Below, one piece after another: positions 1 through 9,699 of a stretch of DNA of 64,000 nt. The translations under genes and the position numbers were made by a program. Under the pieces are notes generated by a model, which worked only from the letters and a program-made list of their open reading frames with translations, did no database searches and had not been told where the DNA came from. This DNA comes from Aspidapion aeneum. Lineage: Eukaryota; Arthropoda; Insecta; Coleoptera; Brentidae. Within the stretch, counting starts at the first letter, position 1. Each line of letters opens with the position of its first letter. Where the stretch lies: contig OY755039.1 of NCBI GenBank assembly GCA_963576565.1, positions 143,351,369 to 143,415,368 of the forward strand, read 5' to 3'.

Positions 1-1140
1 TATTTTTTTTTTTAATTTTAAGTTTGTTTTTTGTAAAAATGGCATCATGTTATACCTCATTCAAGAGGTATTTTAAATAGCTTTCAAACAAGTCAGATAT
101 CGCTGGTGTAAACAGTTCTCGAGATATATAAGAAAAAATATTAAAAGAAAAAAATGTTTCAGATGGTAATCTAAAAATGTTATTGATTTGTCAATAAAAA
201 TAAAAATAAAGTATTACGGCCTTGATTTTTTAAAAAGGGTCATTAAACACACAAAAATCTAAATGGTTAGTTCTTGAGACATAAAAACAATTTAGATTTT
301 TGTTTTTAATGGTCCCTTTCCAATCAAGCAACACCATAAAAATTAATTAGGTTCCAAAAAATCACGCTAAAAAAATTATCGCCAGTAGGCACGTACAGCC
401 ATCCATAAGACCTAGTAGTTCAAGTAGCTTTATTTTTGTTGAAAATTACTTTTTTTATCAATTTGTTAAAACTACGTTACTCTAACTGTATATGGATTTT
501 TGAAACGGGTGAGAGTAAGGCGGCTGGTAAAAGTAGCACTTACTTTGTGTCTTTAACTTTCACTAAAGTGCTTGATATCACACATTCCCTTTGCCACCCA
601 CGCAGGATCATTTCGTGGATTGTTCATAGAAAGACAAATTAAGCAGAAAAAAGCATTTCGTTTTTGAAAACCGCACAACCAGTTTTCAGCATCGTATAAT
701 TTATTTATTACTTGCACTAAAATTTGGGTTAATTTTTAGGATTTTTAGATCCGGTCTATGTGGCCCCAAAGATTTTATTTATATTCGAAGTTCATATGTC
801 AACGTATTTAAATTTGCACAGTTAATTATATAATCGACGGTATTTATTTCCATTTTGAAAACAAACAAAAACAAAAACAAACACTGGACACGCGACCGGC
901 AAGGCCCTTAACTACTGACCTACCCCAAATCAAAACAAACTCATACGTCTTCACTAAGGATAGAACCGGCAACACGTAGGAAGGGCAACGAACGTTTTAG
1001 GTTAAAAAAAACCTATATCTTCTTTGTCAATTAATTGTATTTTATAAAAATTACGTGTTTATGTCCGTTTGACTGATTTTTAATCTGTATGTTGTTTTAG
1101 ACTGTTTTAAATGTTTTTTTATTTTTTATTTTTGTGTTTT
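1..1140. other. AT-rich DNA without recognised genes
   Basis: No supported gene. An open stretch of 68 codons at 436-642 has no recognisable domain. A short inverted repeat lies at about 252-330 (AAAAATCTAAAT and its complement). The segment near 976-1000, containing GGGCAACGAACGTTTT, has an inverted match near 63645-63680, so this is at least partly dispersed repeat. Confidence 0.5.
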
Positions 1141-1189
1141 CCAGTTTTTCATTTGTTTCAAAGATGATTCTTAACTGTCTACCAGACCA

Positions 1190-1222
1190 CTTGATAATGG
1201 TTTTTTAAAAACCGAAACGCGT
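1190..1222 (+). ncRNA. degenerate hammerhead-like motif of Penelope type
   Basis: A TTGATAA core-like segment (1191-1197) is followed by a self-complementary GGTTTTT/AAAAACC stem and then GAAACGCGTCG. The layout matches the motif at 39162-39200, next to a real Penelope endonuclease. Penelope-like elements are known to carry hammerhead ribozyme motifs in their terminal repeats. The canonical core is CUGANGA, so this copy is degenerate and probably inactive. No Penelope coding sequence was seen nearby. Confidence 0.35.
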
Positions 1223-1239
1223 CGTGATTAGACAATAAA

Positions 1240-2290
1240 ATATTTGTGAAGTAAGCAGGACTTTTCGTTTCTTCTCTTTTAACAATGGTTCAAGGACTTC
1301 ACCCTGGAGAAATCTACAATTCATTAGATATGTCGTAAGGCAAGATTTAACTTTTTATAAATAAATCAATCAAAAATACTGTTTGTTGTCTAATTTGGGA
1401 GGGCGCTGCCCTGTTGCCCTCCCTGTGGTTGCCGCACTGATCTCCTAAAGTCAGGATCCGGAAATAAGGTGAGATCGCATGCGCAGTATGACTTTCACCC
1501 GGTTTTGACGGAGTACTCCTTCTCGCCCATTCAAGAGTTCATACATTGCTGTCGTTTTAATAGTTATTTAAACAACAAGGTTTGAAAACGACTCTTTGCA
1601 CACGATCGAGACAGTTTGGTAGTCGAGGGAGTGTGCAAAGAGGTTTTCAAACGAGTTTTTTACAATATTTTTTATACGACTGCTAATAAAGAAAGAAAAA
1701 TCAAATTTTAATTTAACTTGTTTTTATTTCCGACATTTTTACAACAAAACTTTAAAAATTCAACAATTTTTTGACGTATCTAATCAACAAAACATACGAG
1801 CAGTGACGGTTGCTACGGAACTAAGCCAACTTATATTGAAGGGTGACAACAACAAAAATCACAATGACGGGAGACCCGTATGCAGAAATGACATAGGCGT
1901 GCGCAAAAAAGACATAAGCGTGTGCAAAACGTTTTGCACACAGCGTGCGCAAAATGCCATTTTCAGATCGTGTTCTCCGTGCGCAAAACCCCCTTTTACA
2001 AGACAGTCGTATAAAAAGATAATTAAGATACGATTTTCTTTTCTCAAAAATTGTGACAGGCAAGCTTTGACGCTATGACAAATATTTTTGAAAATGTAAT
2101 TTTAAATCTAAAGAAAACGTCATAAAAAATTATCGGTCTTAGCCACGGGTTTCGCAAAGTTTTAGTGTCAAATTTTGTTAAAATCGACTTATTGGGTTTT
2201 TAGTTATCGTGTCCCAAACAGACAGATATCATCACAAAATTTGGTAGTTAATCTATTTTTGACCCAAATAGCTTATTTTGCTCAAACATG
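1240..2290. other. unclassified repeat-like DNA
   Basis: No gene supported. An imperfect inverted repeat at 1581-1651 has arms containing TTTGCACAC and GTGTGCAAA. Around 1885-1990 a TGCGCAAAA-type word recurs several times. Open stretches of 60-90 codons here, such as 1803-2078, show no domain and are low-complexity. Confidence 0.4.
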
Positions 2291-2292
2291 TA

Positions 2293-3816
2293 CAGCGTGT
2301 CCCATTTTCGATGGGATTAAATGGGAATCTCGGTTATTAGTAAAGATATCGATTTTCTGATTACACCTTACCGTGCTCTTTTTTGGAACCCTTAAAAATG
2401 GTGTAATCAGATTTTTGCTATACCCCGTGGTTTCGCTAATACAGGGAGTTTTTGAAAAAATTGCATTTTAATTAATTCCTTGTATCTCGCTTATTTTGCA
2501 AGATATTTTTATTCTGTAAAAACCTTTCTATGGCAACTTTTTTAGAGCAAAATAATGACGTTGTCAATTTTTTAAAATATTGTTTAGTTTTTGAGATATG
2601 GTATTTATCATAAAACAATTAAATACGGACCTGGATTTTTTTTATTACTACTTTGATTGGTTCCATGCTATTATTACCTTAAAATGATAAAACTTTAATA
2701 TTTTTTTTGATTTAAGGTGAAAAAAAAACTATTTAATATTTGAAAAAAAAATTATAGTCCGAACCTGGAAATTTCCAACGTAATTATAAATTAAAAATTG
2801 CAAGATACACTATTTGAACGATTTTTAGTTTATCTGTTTTGAACTGATAATTAAAAGATTTATAAATAATGTAAAAAACGTTAAAAAGTTACAAAAATAA
2901 TATCATACTAATTATTTGATGGTAGCACAGCAGGTCGTGAAATTTACAAAACAAAAGCGTGGAATTGACATTGTCATTTTACTTTTCATTTTTGTGAATG
3001 GCTTACAATTATTTTAAACAGGCTAGAAATCGACCATATCCAGATTTTGACAAATGTGATATGTTTGACTGCTTCATTCAAGCAACAAAATCCCAATATT
3101 TAAATGGCAGAAATATTTTTATGCCAAATGCGTTAACAAAAATTACTCAAAAATGCCAACAATGTCTTACACATAATGGTAATCAGAAAAATTAGTTATT
3201 TTTTATAATTTGTTTTTTTGTATTTTTCGTAGACTTTGTTTCAAATAAATCTGTAAATTAACGTAAAACCATTTTAATATGCTAAGTATCAAAACAGTTA
3301 AACTAAAAATTGTTTACCTAGCAATTTTTGATTTATATTTATGTTGGAAATATCCAGGTTCGGACTAATTTTTTTTTTAAATATTAAATATTTTTTTTTT
3401 ACCTTAAAACAAAAATTTTTATTCTTTTATGATAATATTAGCATGAAACCAATCAAAATAGTAATAAAAAATAACCAGGTCCGTATTTAATTTTTTTATG
3501 ATAAATACCATATCACAAAAACTAAACAATCTTTTAAAAATATGACAACGTCATCATTTTCTTCTAAAAAAGTTGCCATGAAAAGGTTTATACAGAATAA
3601 AAATATCTCGCAAAATAAGCGAAATACAAGGGATTATTAAAAATACAATTTTTTCAAAAACTCCCTGTATTAGCAAAACTACGGGGTATAGCAAAAATCT
3701 GATTACGTCATTTTTAAGGGCTCAAAAAAAGAGTACGGTAAGGTGCAATCAGAAAATCAATATCTTTAATCATAACCGAGTTTCCCATTTAATCCCATCG
3801 AAAATGGGACACGCTG
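2293..3816. mobile_element. foldback DNA transposon with about 0.55-kb inverted arms
   Basis: The element starts CAGCGTGTCCCATTTTCG after TA (2291-2292) and ends with the complement before TA (3817-3818). The left arm (2293 to about 2880) is matched in inverted orientation by about 3250-3816, including shared TACCCCGT, AATACAGGGAGTTTTTG and GGAAAT words. TA target duplication and TIRs suggest a Tc1/mariner-mobilised foldback. A unique centre of about 370 bp separates the arms. Confidence 0.8.
2998..3195 (+). CDS. small ORF in the loop of the foldback element, unknown
   Basis: A 65-codon ATG-started reading frame occupies the only part of the foldback element that is not mirrored. The product is Asn/Lys/Gln-rich with four cysteines: one in KCDMFDCF near residues 19-25, and a CQQC pair near residues 55-58. 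I do not recognise it. No signal peptide, membrane segment or transposase motif is visible. It could be a captured fragment of host or transposon coding sequence, or a chance ORF. The surrounding DNA is strongly AT-rich and the frame is short, so expression is not established. Confidence 0.25.
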   Translation: MAYNYFKQARNRPYPDFDKCDMFDCFIQATKSQYLNGRNIFMPNALTKITQKCQQCLTHNGNQKN

Positions 3817-4156
3817 TACAGTGAAACAACTGCTTGCGGACAACTCTATTAAGCGGACACTCCCTTTAGGCGGACAAAACTTTAATAATCGGACGCGGAC
3901 AAATTTTTTGTTAAAAAATTCTGAAACCTTCTTTAACCGGACGCGAACCTCTGAGAACGGGACAAAGCGCTGTACGAAATGGGTATAAATATTATGTAGT
4001 ATGTTGGCAACAACGCACTCTGAAGGCGGGGAATTATTCCTTTCCGTTTTAATGCGGAGACTAAAAACTTCTGTCGTATTTATAACATATTTTATTCGGC
4101 GGGATTGTTGTGTTTTATTTTTATTGTTCAGTTGGGTAGTAATAAATCTCTTTAAA

Positions 4157-4315
4157 ATGGCGCCTAGTAAAAAACTTCTTGGTTTACGTAAAAAATGGAA
4201 GTTGTTAACGTTTCGGAGAACGAACAATTTATCAGAACGAAAGATCGCTGAAAAATTTAATATCGGAAAAACTCAACTGAATAAATATAGAGGAAAGGAA
4301 AGTAATTTGGAATAG
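4157..4315 (+). pseudogene. Tigger/pogo transposase N-terminus, truncated by insertion
   Basis: The ATG at 4157 opens a frame whose residues about 15-45 read like the CENP-B/psq helix-turn-helix of pogo and Tigger transposases: basic start, then SERKIAEKFNIGKTQLNKYR. In the family this domain binds the terminal repeats. The genuine frame ends after the KYR residues, where another TA-flanked transposon entered at 4290. The last residues and the stop at 4315 come from the inserted DNA. The DDE catalytic domain is absent, so this copy cannot make an active enzyme. Confidence 0.75.
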
Positions 4316-4939
4316 TGTTGGTAATTTGGAATACCAACGTTTTCGCGATGCCAGTAACGATATCTTGCTAAAAAAAGACGTATTAAATCGATTTTCCACC
4401 AATTTTCACAGGTTGTAGGTTACCATGTGTTTATAAAAGTCAGTTTAGGAATGACAGTCGACTATAAAAAACGTGCTCTTGGAAAACTTTTTTGGTAAGA
4501 ATAAAATTTATTTTTTCTACGACCGTGCATATATACCCACTTTCCCGCACGCATTTTAGTTTTGAAAGCATCACTTTCCCGCACTAGTGCGGAAAAGTAA
4601 AACTATGCCAATTTTGGAGTTATTCTATAGGTTTATACCTCAAAAGTCGTAACTATCGACTTGGTACAGTGTAGGGAATTTAGCAGATAGGCAATCTGAT
4701 GAATTATAGCTCATTTCAAGTTTTTTATTCAATTTAAAAAAAAACAGAATAATGGATTTTTTTAAATATTTCTGCATACCCCCCGTATAGTCATGTCATA
4801 CAACAACTATCAAGCCAAGCTGTGACAGGTGCTTGGTCCAGTTTGCTATGGCAACCAAGTTATGTTATTGTTACTCAAACGTCAAAGCTAGTCAAAGAGC
4901 GTCTCTGAAGTGACAGAACTGCTTTTTATTTTGAATAAA

Positions 4940-6122
4940 ATGGATTTTTCAATGGACTGTTCCGAAGATGAACTTCCGGAATGCATTTTGCAGGCTGCTG
5001 AAGATGTGAATGGTGAGCTGCTACCTGCCAAATCGAGACAACGGTACGAAAAACAGTACAATCATTTCGTGACATGGTGTAAGGAGAAAGGGGTGAGAAT
5101 CTACAAAGAAGAAGTCTTCTTGGCATACTTCCTAGACCTGAGCAAGGTCTTGAAATCGAATACCTTATGGTCACGCTATTCCATGGTGAAAAGCTTGGTT
5201 AAAATTAAGCAAAATCTGGACATAAGCAGATTCCACAAGCTAACATCGTTTCTTAAACAAAAAAATGTTGGTTTTCGAGCACAGAAGGCGCAAGTTTTCA
5301 CCAAAGATGATATATCGCGGTTTATGTTAGCTCCTGATGAGATTTATTTGATGATTAAAGTGAGTACCATTTTTGCTTTGGCTGGTGCTCTCCGCAGGGC
5401 GGAGCTTTTAAATATCACTCTGGATGACATACAGGATAAAGGAAGTCTGATCGTTGTTAAGATCTCCGACACTAAAAATCATTCCTCAAGATCCTTCGTT
5501 TTATCCGAAGAAATAAATAATGGATCTTTTTAGATGCTGTATAGAAAGTACGCAAATTTGAGACCTCCTACTACTCCGCACCGTCGGTTTTTCATTTATT
5601 ATAAAAAAAGGAACATGTTCCAATCAGTGTGTAGGAGTGAAAACTTTTGGAAAGATGCCATCAGAGATCGCTGCATATTTGCGCCTACCTAACCCAGAAC
5701 GTTATACCGGCCATAGCTTCAGACGTTCTTCAGCAACATTCCTAGCAGATTCAGGTGAAGGCATAATAAACATAAAACGCCTTGGTGGGTGGAAGTCCAC
5801 TGCTGTCGCTGAGGGGTATTTGGAAGATTCCGAGAAACAGAAAGAGAACATCTCTAGTAAGATTCTTTCATCTACCTATGACCTGCAATCGCTGCCAGCA
5901 CCGTCATCGTCAACTGTAAGTGACCTGCAACTGCTGCCGTCAACGTCCACTGGAAGAGTCCTGCAGACCCAGACGCCATCTTTGCGCACTTTCGATTCTA
6001 CAAGCGGCCACCAGATGCGAGAATTACCACCATCGAACTCCACTACACCGGCAATTCTGAATAATCTTCAAACTGCAACAAATTGTGTTTTCAATATCAC
6101 TATTACCAATAATAATAATTAG
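4940..6122 (+). pseudogene. Crypton-type tyrosine recombinase, broken
   Basis: The product resembles phage-integrase-fold tyrosine recombinases of Crypton elements. The N-terminal half has a core-binding-like region (KSRQRYEKQYNHFVTWC). The catalytic arginine is in GALRRAELLNI near 5393, the HxxR box is GHSFRR at 5709-5726, and the likely nucleophilic tyrosine is in AVAEGYLED at 5817. The tail from about 5860 is Ser/Thr/Pro-rich and ends Asn-rich, with AATAAA at 6140. Two breaks are visible: an in-frame TAG at 5531-5533 and a frameshift near the poly-A run at 5602-5609. ATG at 4940 is the likely start. In the family the enzyme recombines element DNA without DDE chemistry. Alternatively it was a domesticated recombinase gene. 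Confidence 0.75.
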
Positions 6123-6609
6123 TATTTTATTTATGTTCAAATAAAATATTTTTTCAAAAGTAAATTTGTGGTATTGTAATACGGTCGAAGAAAAAATAAT
6201 GTTCCTAACTCATGCGGAAAGTGTCTTTCCCACCCTCGACTGCTTGCCCGAACTCCGCTCCGCATCGTTCGGGTCAACTGCAGTCGCGTGCGGGAAAGTA
6301 TCACTTTCCACACTTGTTAGGAAAATAACTATTTATTTAAGTCATCCTAAAAAAAAATCGTTTTATTTTTTGTATAGTTTTTAATGGTCTATGGCCCTCA
6401 CACTCCTAAATATAGCTTTTTATCTGGGTCCTGTATAAGACAAAAATTTGGTTAAGTTTTTAGAATGCTGTAGTGTTGATAATTTGGAATACTGTTGATG
6501 AAGCTAATTTGGAATATTCCATATTGCATGTTATCTGCACCATGAATGATTGTTTTTTGTTGTCAGTAAATTCACAATCATTCACACAGTCACTTTAATA
6601 TATTTGCTG

Positions 6610-7998
6610 TCTCATTGCACCCATAAGGTTCAAACATTGGATCGAGCTTTTATGAGTCCAATGAAAACCTATTATTCTGAAGAAGCTCGACTGTAGCTAC
6701 GTGAAAAAAACAAATCATTGACACAATATTATGGATATTATGGAGTTTGCAAGAGCTTATAAGAAGTGTCAAACAAGAGAAGTAGCAACAAAGGGATTCA
6801 GTGTGGGAGGTATTTTTCCATTTAATAGGAATGCCTTTCAAGATTCAGATTACTTTGCTGCAGAGTTTAAGGAAATAAATGCACCTCCATTAGTACTCCC
6901 ATCTCGGAGCCAGGACCATCTTCCACATCTACTCCTATCGAAGATAAGTTGGAAGCAAGTAATTTAAAAATTGATTAATTAATTTAAAATCTTCAATTAT
7001 AACAAGTTTACCGAATAAACAAGAACTAGAAGAGGCAGAAAAGCAGAAGAAAATGAAAATGGAAAAAGTAAAACTAAATTTAAGCAAAAGAGAAACTGCA
7101 GAAAAAAAAAGAAAGTTCCAGCTTAAAAAGAAAATTTTAAGAAATCCAAGATGGAAGGTTCAGATATTGACACAAGTGGAAAATATCAATCTGCTTCGTC
7201 CGATGAAGTGGAACTATTTGAAGAATCAACGAATCCTACTAAGCAGGATGCAGTGTATTTTTTTTCTAATGGAAAGTTTAGCGATGATGTTAGGGGAGAA
7301 AAATGGGTCATGTGCATCATGTGATATCACTGGGTGCATAGTGAATGTGCGGGCAGGGCTATCAAAATGGACGGGCCACGATCCTCCACCTTGTTGACGT
7401 CACATCCGGGGCTGATTTTTTTTTTGATGGTCACGTTACGACACAGCTGATTGCCTTTAAAATGACGGTTCATGAATATTTGATTTTTTTTTAAATAAAG
7501 CCGTTTTTGACATTGTTTTTACTTTATTTTGGCAGAACAATTTTTTTTAAATGTATAGTAATCCCTAATTTTTCATAGCCGCTTCATTAGCTCACTCAAA
7601 AATTAAGTTTAAAGCAGAAGCGAATGTGACAATCACAGATGACAAAGTCAAATATATGTCAAATATAACAGTTGGCATGTGGTACATGGCGGGTAATTTG
7701 AATTCAAAATAAGGAATGCTAAATCTTGAAGATTTTAACCTATTAATCATGTTGCTTCCTTACAAACCTTTGGTGGAATATCGGGATGGTGTCTGAGAAT
7801 ATTTCACTGAAATTTTGCGGAAATCTGTAGTGCCATTTTGAAAATATCATAAAAAAACGTCTGACCTCCCATAAGACCCAATGTAAAATTCAGCCCCGGG
7901 AGAACAGCTGATTTTTTCAGGGTCGTGGCCTCTATTTTTGTGTTGGCCTTGGTGCGGGTTATAAAGCGGGTACATACATTTGTGACTTTTGTAAGTAG
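6610..7998 (+). pseudogene. pogo/Tigger-type transposase C-terminus with PHD-like finger, broken
   Basis: From 6610 the frame reads like the end of a DDE_1 transposase: SHCTHKVQTLDRAF, then an FARAYKK and GIFPFNRNAFQDSDYFAAE segment (6731-6900). In this family that region follows the last catalytic acid. Further on, a basic coiled-like stretch (7053-7180) leads to a zinc-finger-like module with WVMC, HSECAG and, after an inserted MITE, YICDFCK and a stop at 7996-7998. This resembles the PHD-like C-termini of some insect and cnidarian jerky/Tigger transposases. Stops, frameshifts and the missing catalytic core show it is dead. The lost core probably went with the insertion or deletion around 4350-6600. 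Confidence 0.65.
7354..7951 (+). mobile_element. 598-bp MITE, copy 1, with 7-bp target duplication
   Basis: The element runs from CAGGGCTATCAAAATGG to TTTGTGTTGGCCTTG. It is flanked by exact GTGCGGG copies at 7347-7353 and 7952-7958. Imperfect terminal complementarity is visible (CAGGGC against CAAGGC, and GGCCACG near both ends). A second copy at 13342-13948 is nearly identical. It has no coding capacity. Its insertion splits the PHD-like finger of the surrounding transposase remnant. Confidence 0.85.
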
Positions 7999-9045
7999 AT
8001 TTTAGTTTTAATTAGTTTTGAAAAGTTTATTTTTAACCAGGCAGGTAATTTGGAATACCCTATTCCAAATTACCTGCAGGTTATCTTTTCATGTCAAAAT
8101 GTTCATTTTTTAGTTAGGTTTAAATATCTCTTGTTCAATTTACCAGAATTTTATAACCATTTTGTGAGAAGAAATATATATTTTTCTTAAATAATTTTCC
8201 ATATTTTTATCCGTTAACAACTAAGGAATTATTTTTTACAATTTTTTTAATAAACGGTATTCCAAATTTACTGTCCTTTCCTCTATATTAAAATTGCGTA
8301 GTTCCTTCTCATAAGCGGACACCTCCAATAAGCGGACAGAATCGACGAAATCGTGAGTGTCCGCTTATAGGAGGTTTCACTGTACCCACTAAAATAATTT
8401 AGATATCTTGAAAACCACTTATACAGGGTAGTGATATATGGCTTGTTCAAAAGGCTTGTAAATACCTTTCACATGATGTAATTTATACAAAAAACAAAAC
8501 AAATTAATTTATTTTGATTATTTTCTTATTCTGTTTGTCTTGACATTTTATTTAATTGTGGGGTTGTGTAATGATTACTGGGTGGGCCAAAAAAAAACGG
8601 ACAAAATGTTTTTATTTTAACTTTCAAACTCTACCATCGATTTTTATAAAACAAACTGCACTTTACAGATAATTAATCAAATCAAAAATGTTTTTGTCCA
8701 CCATCTTAAATTGCAAAATGGTAGACAGAATCTAACCAAACCCTTCAAAGAAGTTAACGAGGTATGAGTCATTAAAATTGGTTTAGTGGTTACCGAAATC
8801 TGACTTTTTTGCAACCATTTTTGAAAAAATTATACGATTGTGTTCTCAATTTGGTCTGCATTGATTTTCCAATAAATAAATTTTTAATAAACCAATTTTA
8901 ACGAAAAGCACTGTGGAAAAGATCGAAAATTTGCCACCATCTTAAAATGCAAGTAATAAAGAATTGCTTTTTTTCTGCTGCGAGACATTTTTTGACATTT
9001 TTTAAAAATTATGTGATGATCTAAACTCGGCACACACAACTAAGG

Positions 9046-9085
9046 TCACTATATCACGAAGTTAAGGAACTTCGTGATATAGTGA
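9046..9085. repeat. perfect 18-bp hairpin with 4-nt loop
   Basis: TCACTATATCACGAAGTT is followed by AAGG and then its exact complement. It sits directly upstream of the RTE-like LINE fragment. No protein or RNA gene explains it. Confidence 0.8.
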
Positions 9086-9089
9086 ACTT

Positions 9090-9620
9090 ACTTCAGACAG
9101 GGATGTTGTATCACTCCAACTCTTTTTAAAATATATATCGCAGTAGCTCTAAAAAACTAGAAACATAAAGTACACGGCATGGGAATACAACTTAAGGACT
9201 GATTGTATGGAATAGAGACTTGTCGCGTAACACAAAAATACAAAACAAAAATGGAAAGTGTCGAAATGGATGCAATAAAAAGATCAATGAGAATATCTAG
9301 AAGAGATCACATAAGAAATGAGATCATAAAAGAAAGAATGGGAATCGAGGAAAGCATAACGGATGACATCACTACAAGACAACTGATATGATACGGCCAT
9401 GTACAACGGATGAACGACGAAAGATTACCAAAGGAGGTCCTAGAATGGCAACCAATAGGGCGCAGAAAAAGAGGGCGTCCTAAACTAGAATGGCAACAGT
9501 CAATCCAAAGATCAATAAGTCAAAAAAATCTGACGGAAGATGATTGTCAGGATCGAAGGAGGTGGAGAATAGGCGTCGGACAACGTAGAAAAACGTTCTA
9601 AACCGACATAGAAGTAGTAG
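9090..9620 (+). pseudogene. RTE-like LINE fragment, copy 1, internal deletion
   Basis: The frame starts in the reverse transcriptase (GCCITPTLFKIYIAVALKN). Just after the GMGIQL residues it jumps directly to YGIETCRVTQKYKTK in the C-terminal part, so several hundred bases including the FADD motif are deleted. The C-terminal section carries GRRKRGRPKLEW, typical of RTE-like endonuclease/reverse-transcriptase ORFs. In-frame stops occur near 9155, 9200 and 9390. The 3' end carries a short TAG-repeat tail near 9612-9620, as in copies 2 and 3. It is inserted in the long-TIR element and is non-functional. Confidence 0.75.
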
Positions 9621-9699
9621 AAAATTCTTTGAAAAATGCAGTTTGTTTCTTTAAAATCGATAGTTTAGTTCAAGTTATTTTTTTGGCTCACCCGGTATT

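Larger units (their letters stand above)
4290..8283 (+). mobile_element. inner TA-flanked transposon nested in the outer Tigger
   Basis: The left terminus GAGGAAAGGAAAGTAATTTG (4290) and the right terminus ending AAATTTACTGTCCTTTCCTC (8283) are complementary with a few mismatches. Both are flanked by TA (4288-4289 and 8284-8285). A subterminal word GTAATTTGGAATA recurs near 4300-4350, 6478-6520, 8046-8075 and 8256-8270. The element carries a C-terminal DDE transposase remnant (6610-7998) and itself received a Crypton-type gene and a MITE. The TIR sequence differs from that of the outer Tigger, so it is a separate family. Confidence 0.8.
3819..8382 (+). mobile_element. outer Tigger/pogo-like DNA transposon, heavily interrupted
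   Basis: The left end CAGTGAAAC (3819) and right end GTTTCACTG (8382) are complementary and flanked by TA at 3817-3818 and 8383-8384. Both ends carry repeated AAGCGGACA-type words. CAGTGAAAC-like TIRs with TA duplication are typical of Tigger/pogo elements. Its own DNA is only 3819-4289 plus 8284-8382, because another transposon is inserted at 4290-8283. It encodes the start of a CENP-B-like DNA-binding domain. Confidence 0.85.
8578..9695. mobile_element. long-TIR element CCGGGTGGGCC family, copy 1
   Basis: The left end CTGGGTGGGCCAAAAAAAAA and the right end TTTTTTTGGCTCACCCGG are complementary and flanked by TA (8576-8577, 9696-9697). Further inward the arms share complementary words such as ATCGAT and CAGTTTG. 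Related copies lie at 22500-23489 and 27459-28709. This copy is interrupted by an RTE-like LINE fragment at about 9090-9620. Confidence 0.75.
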
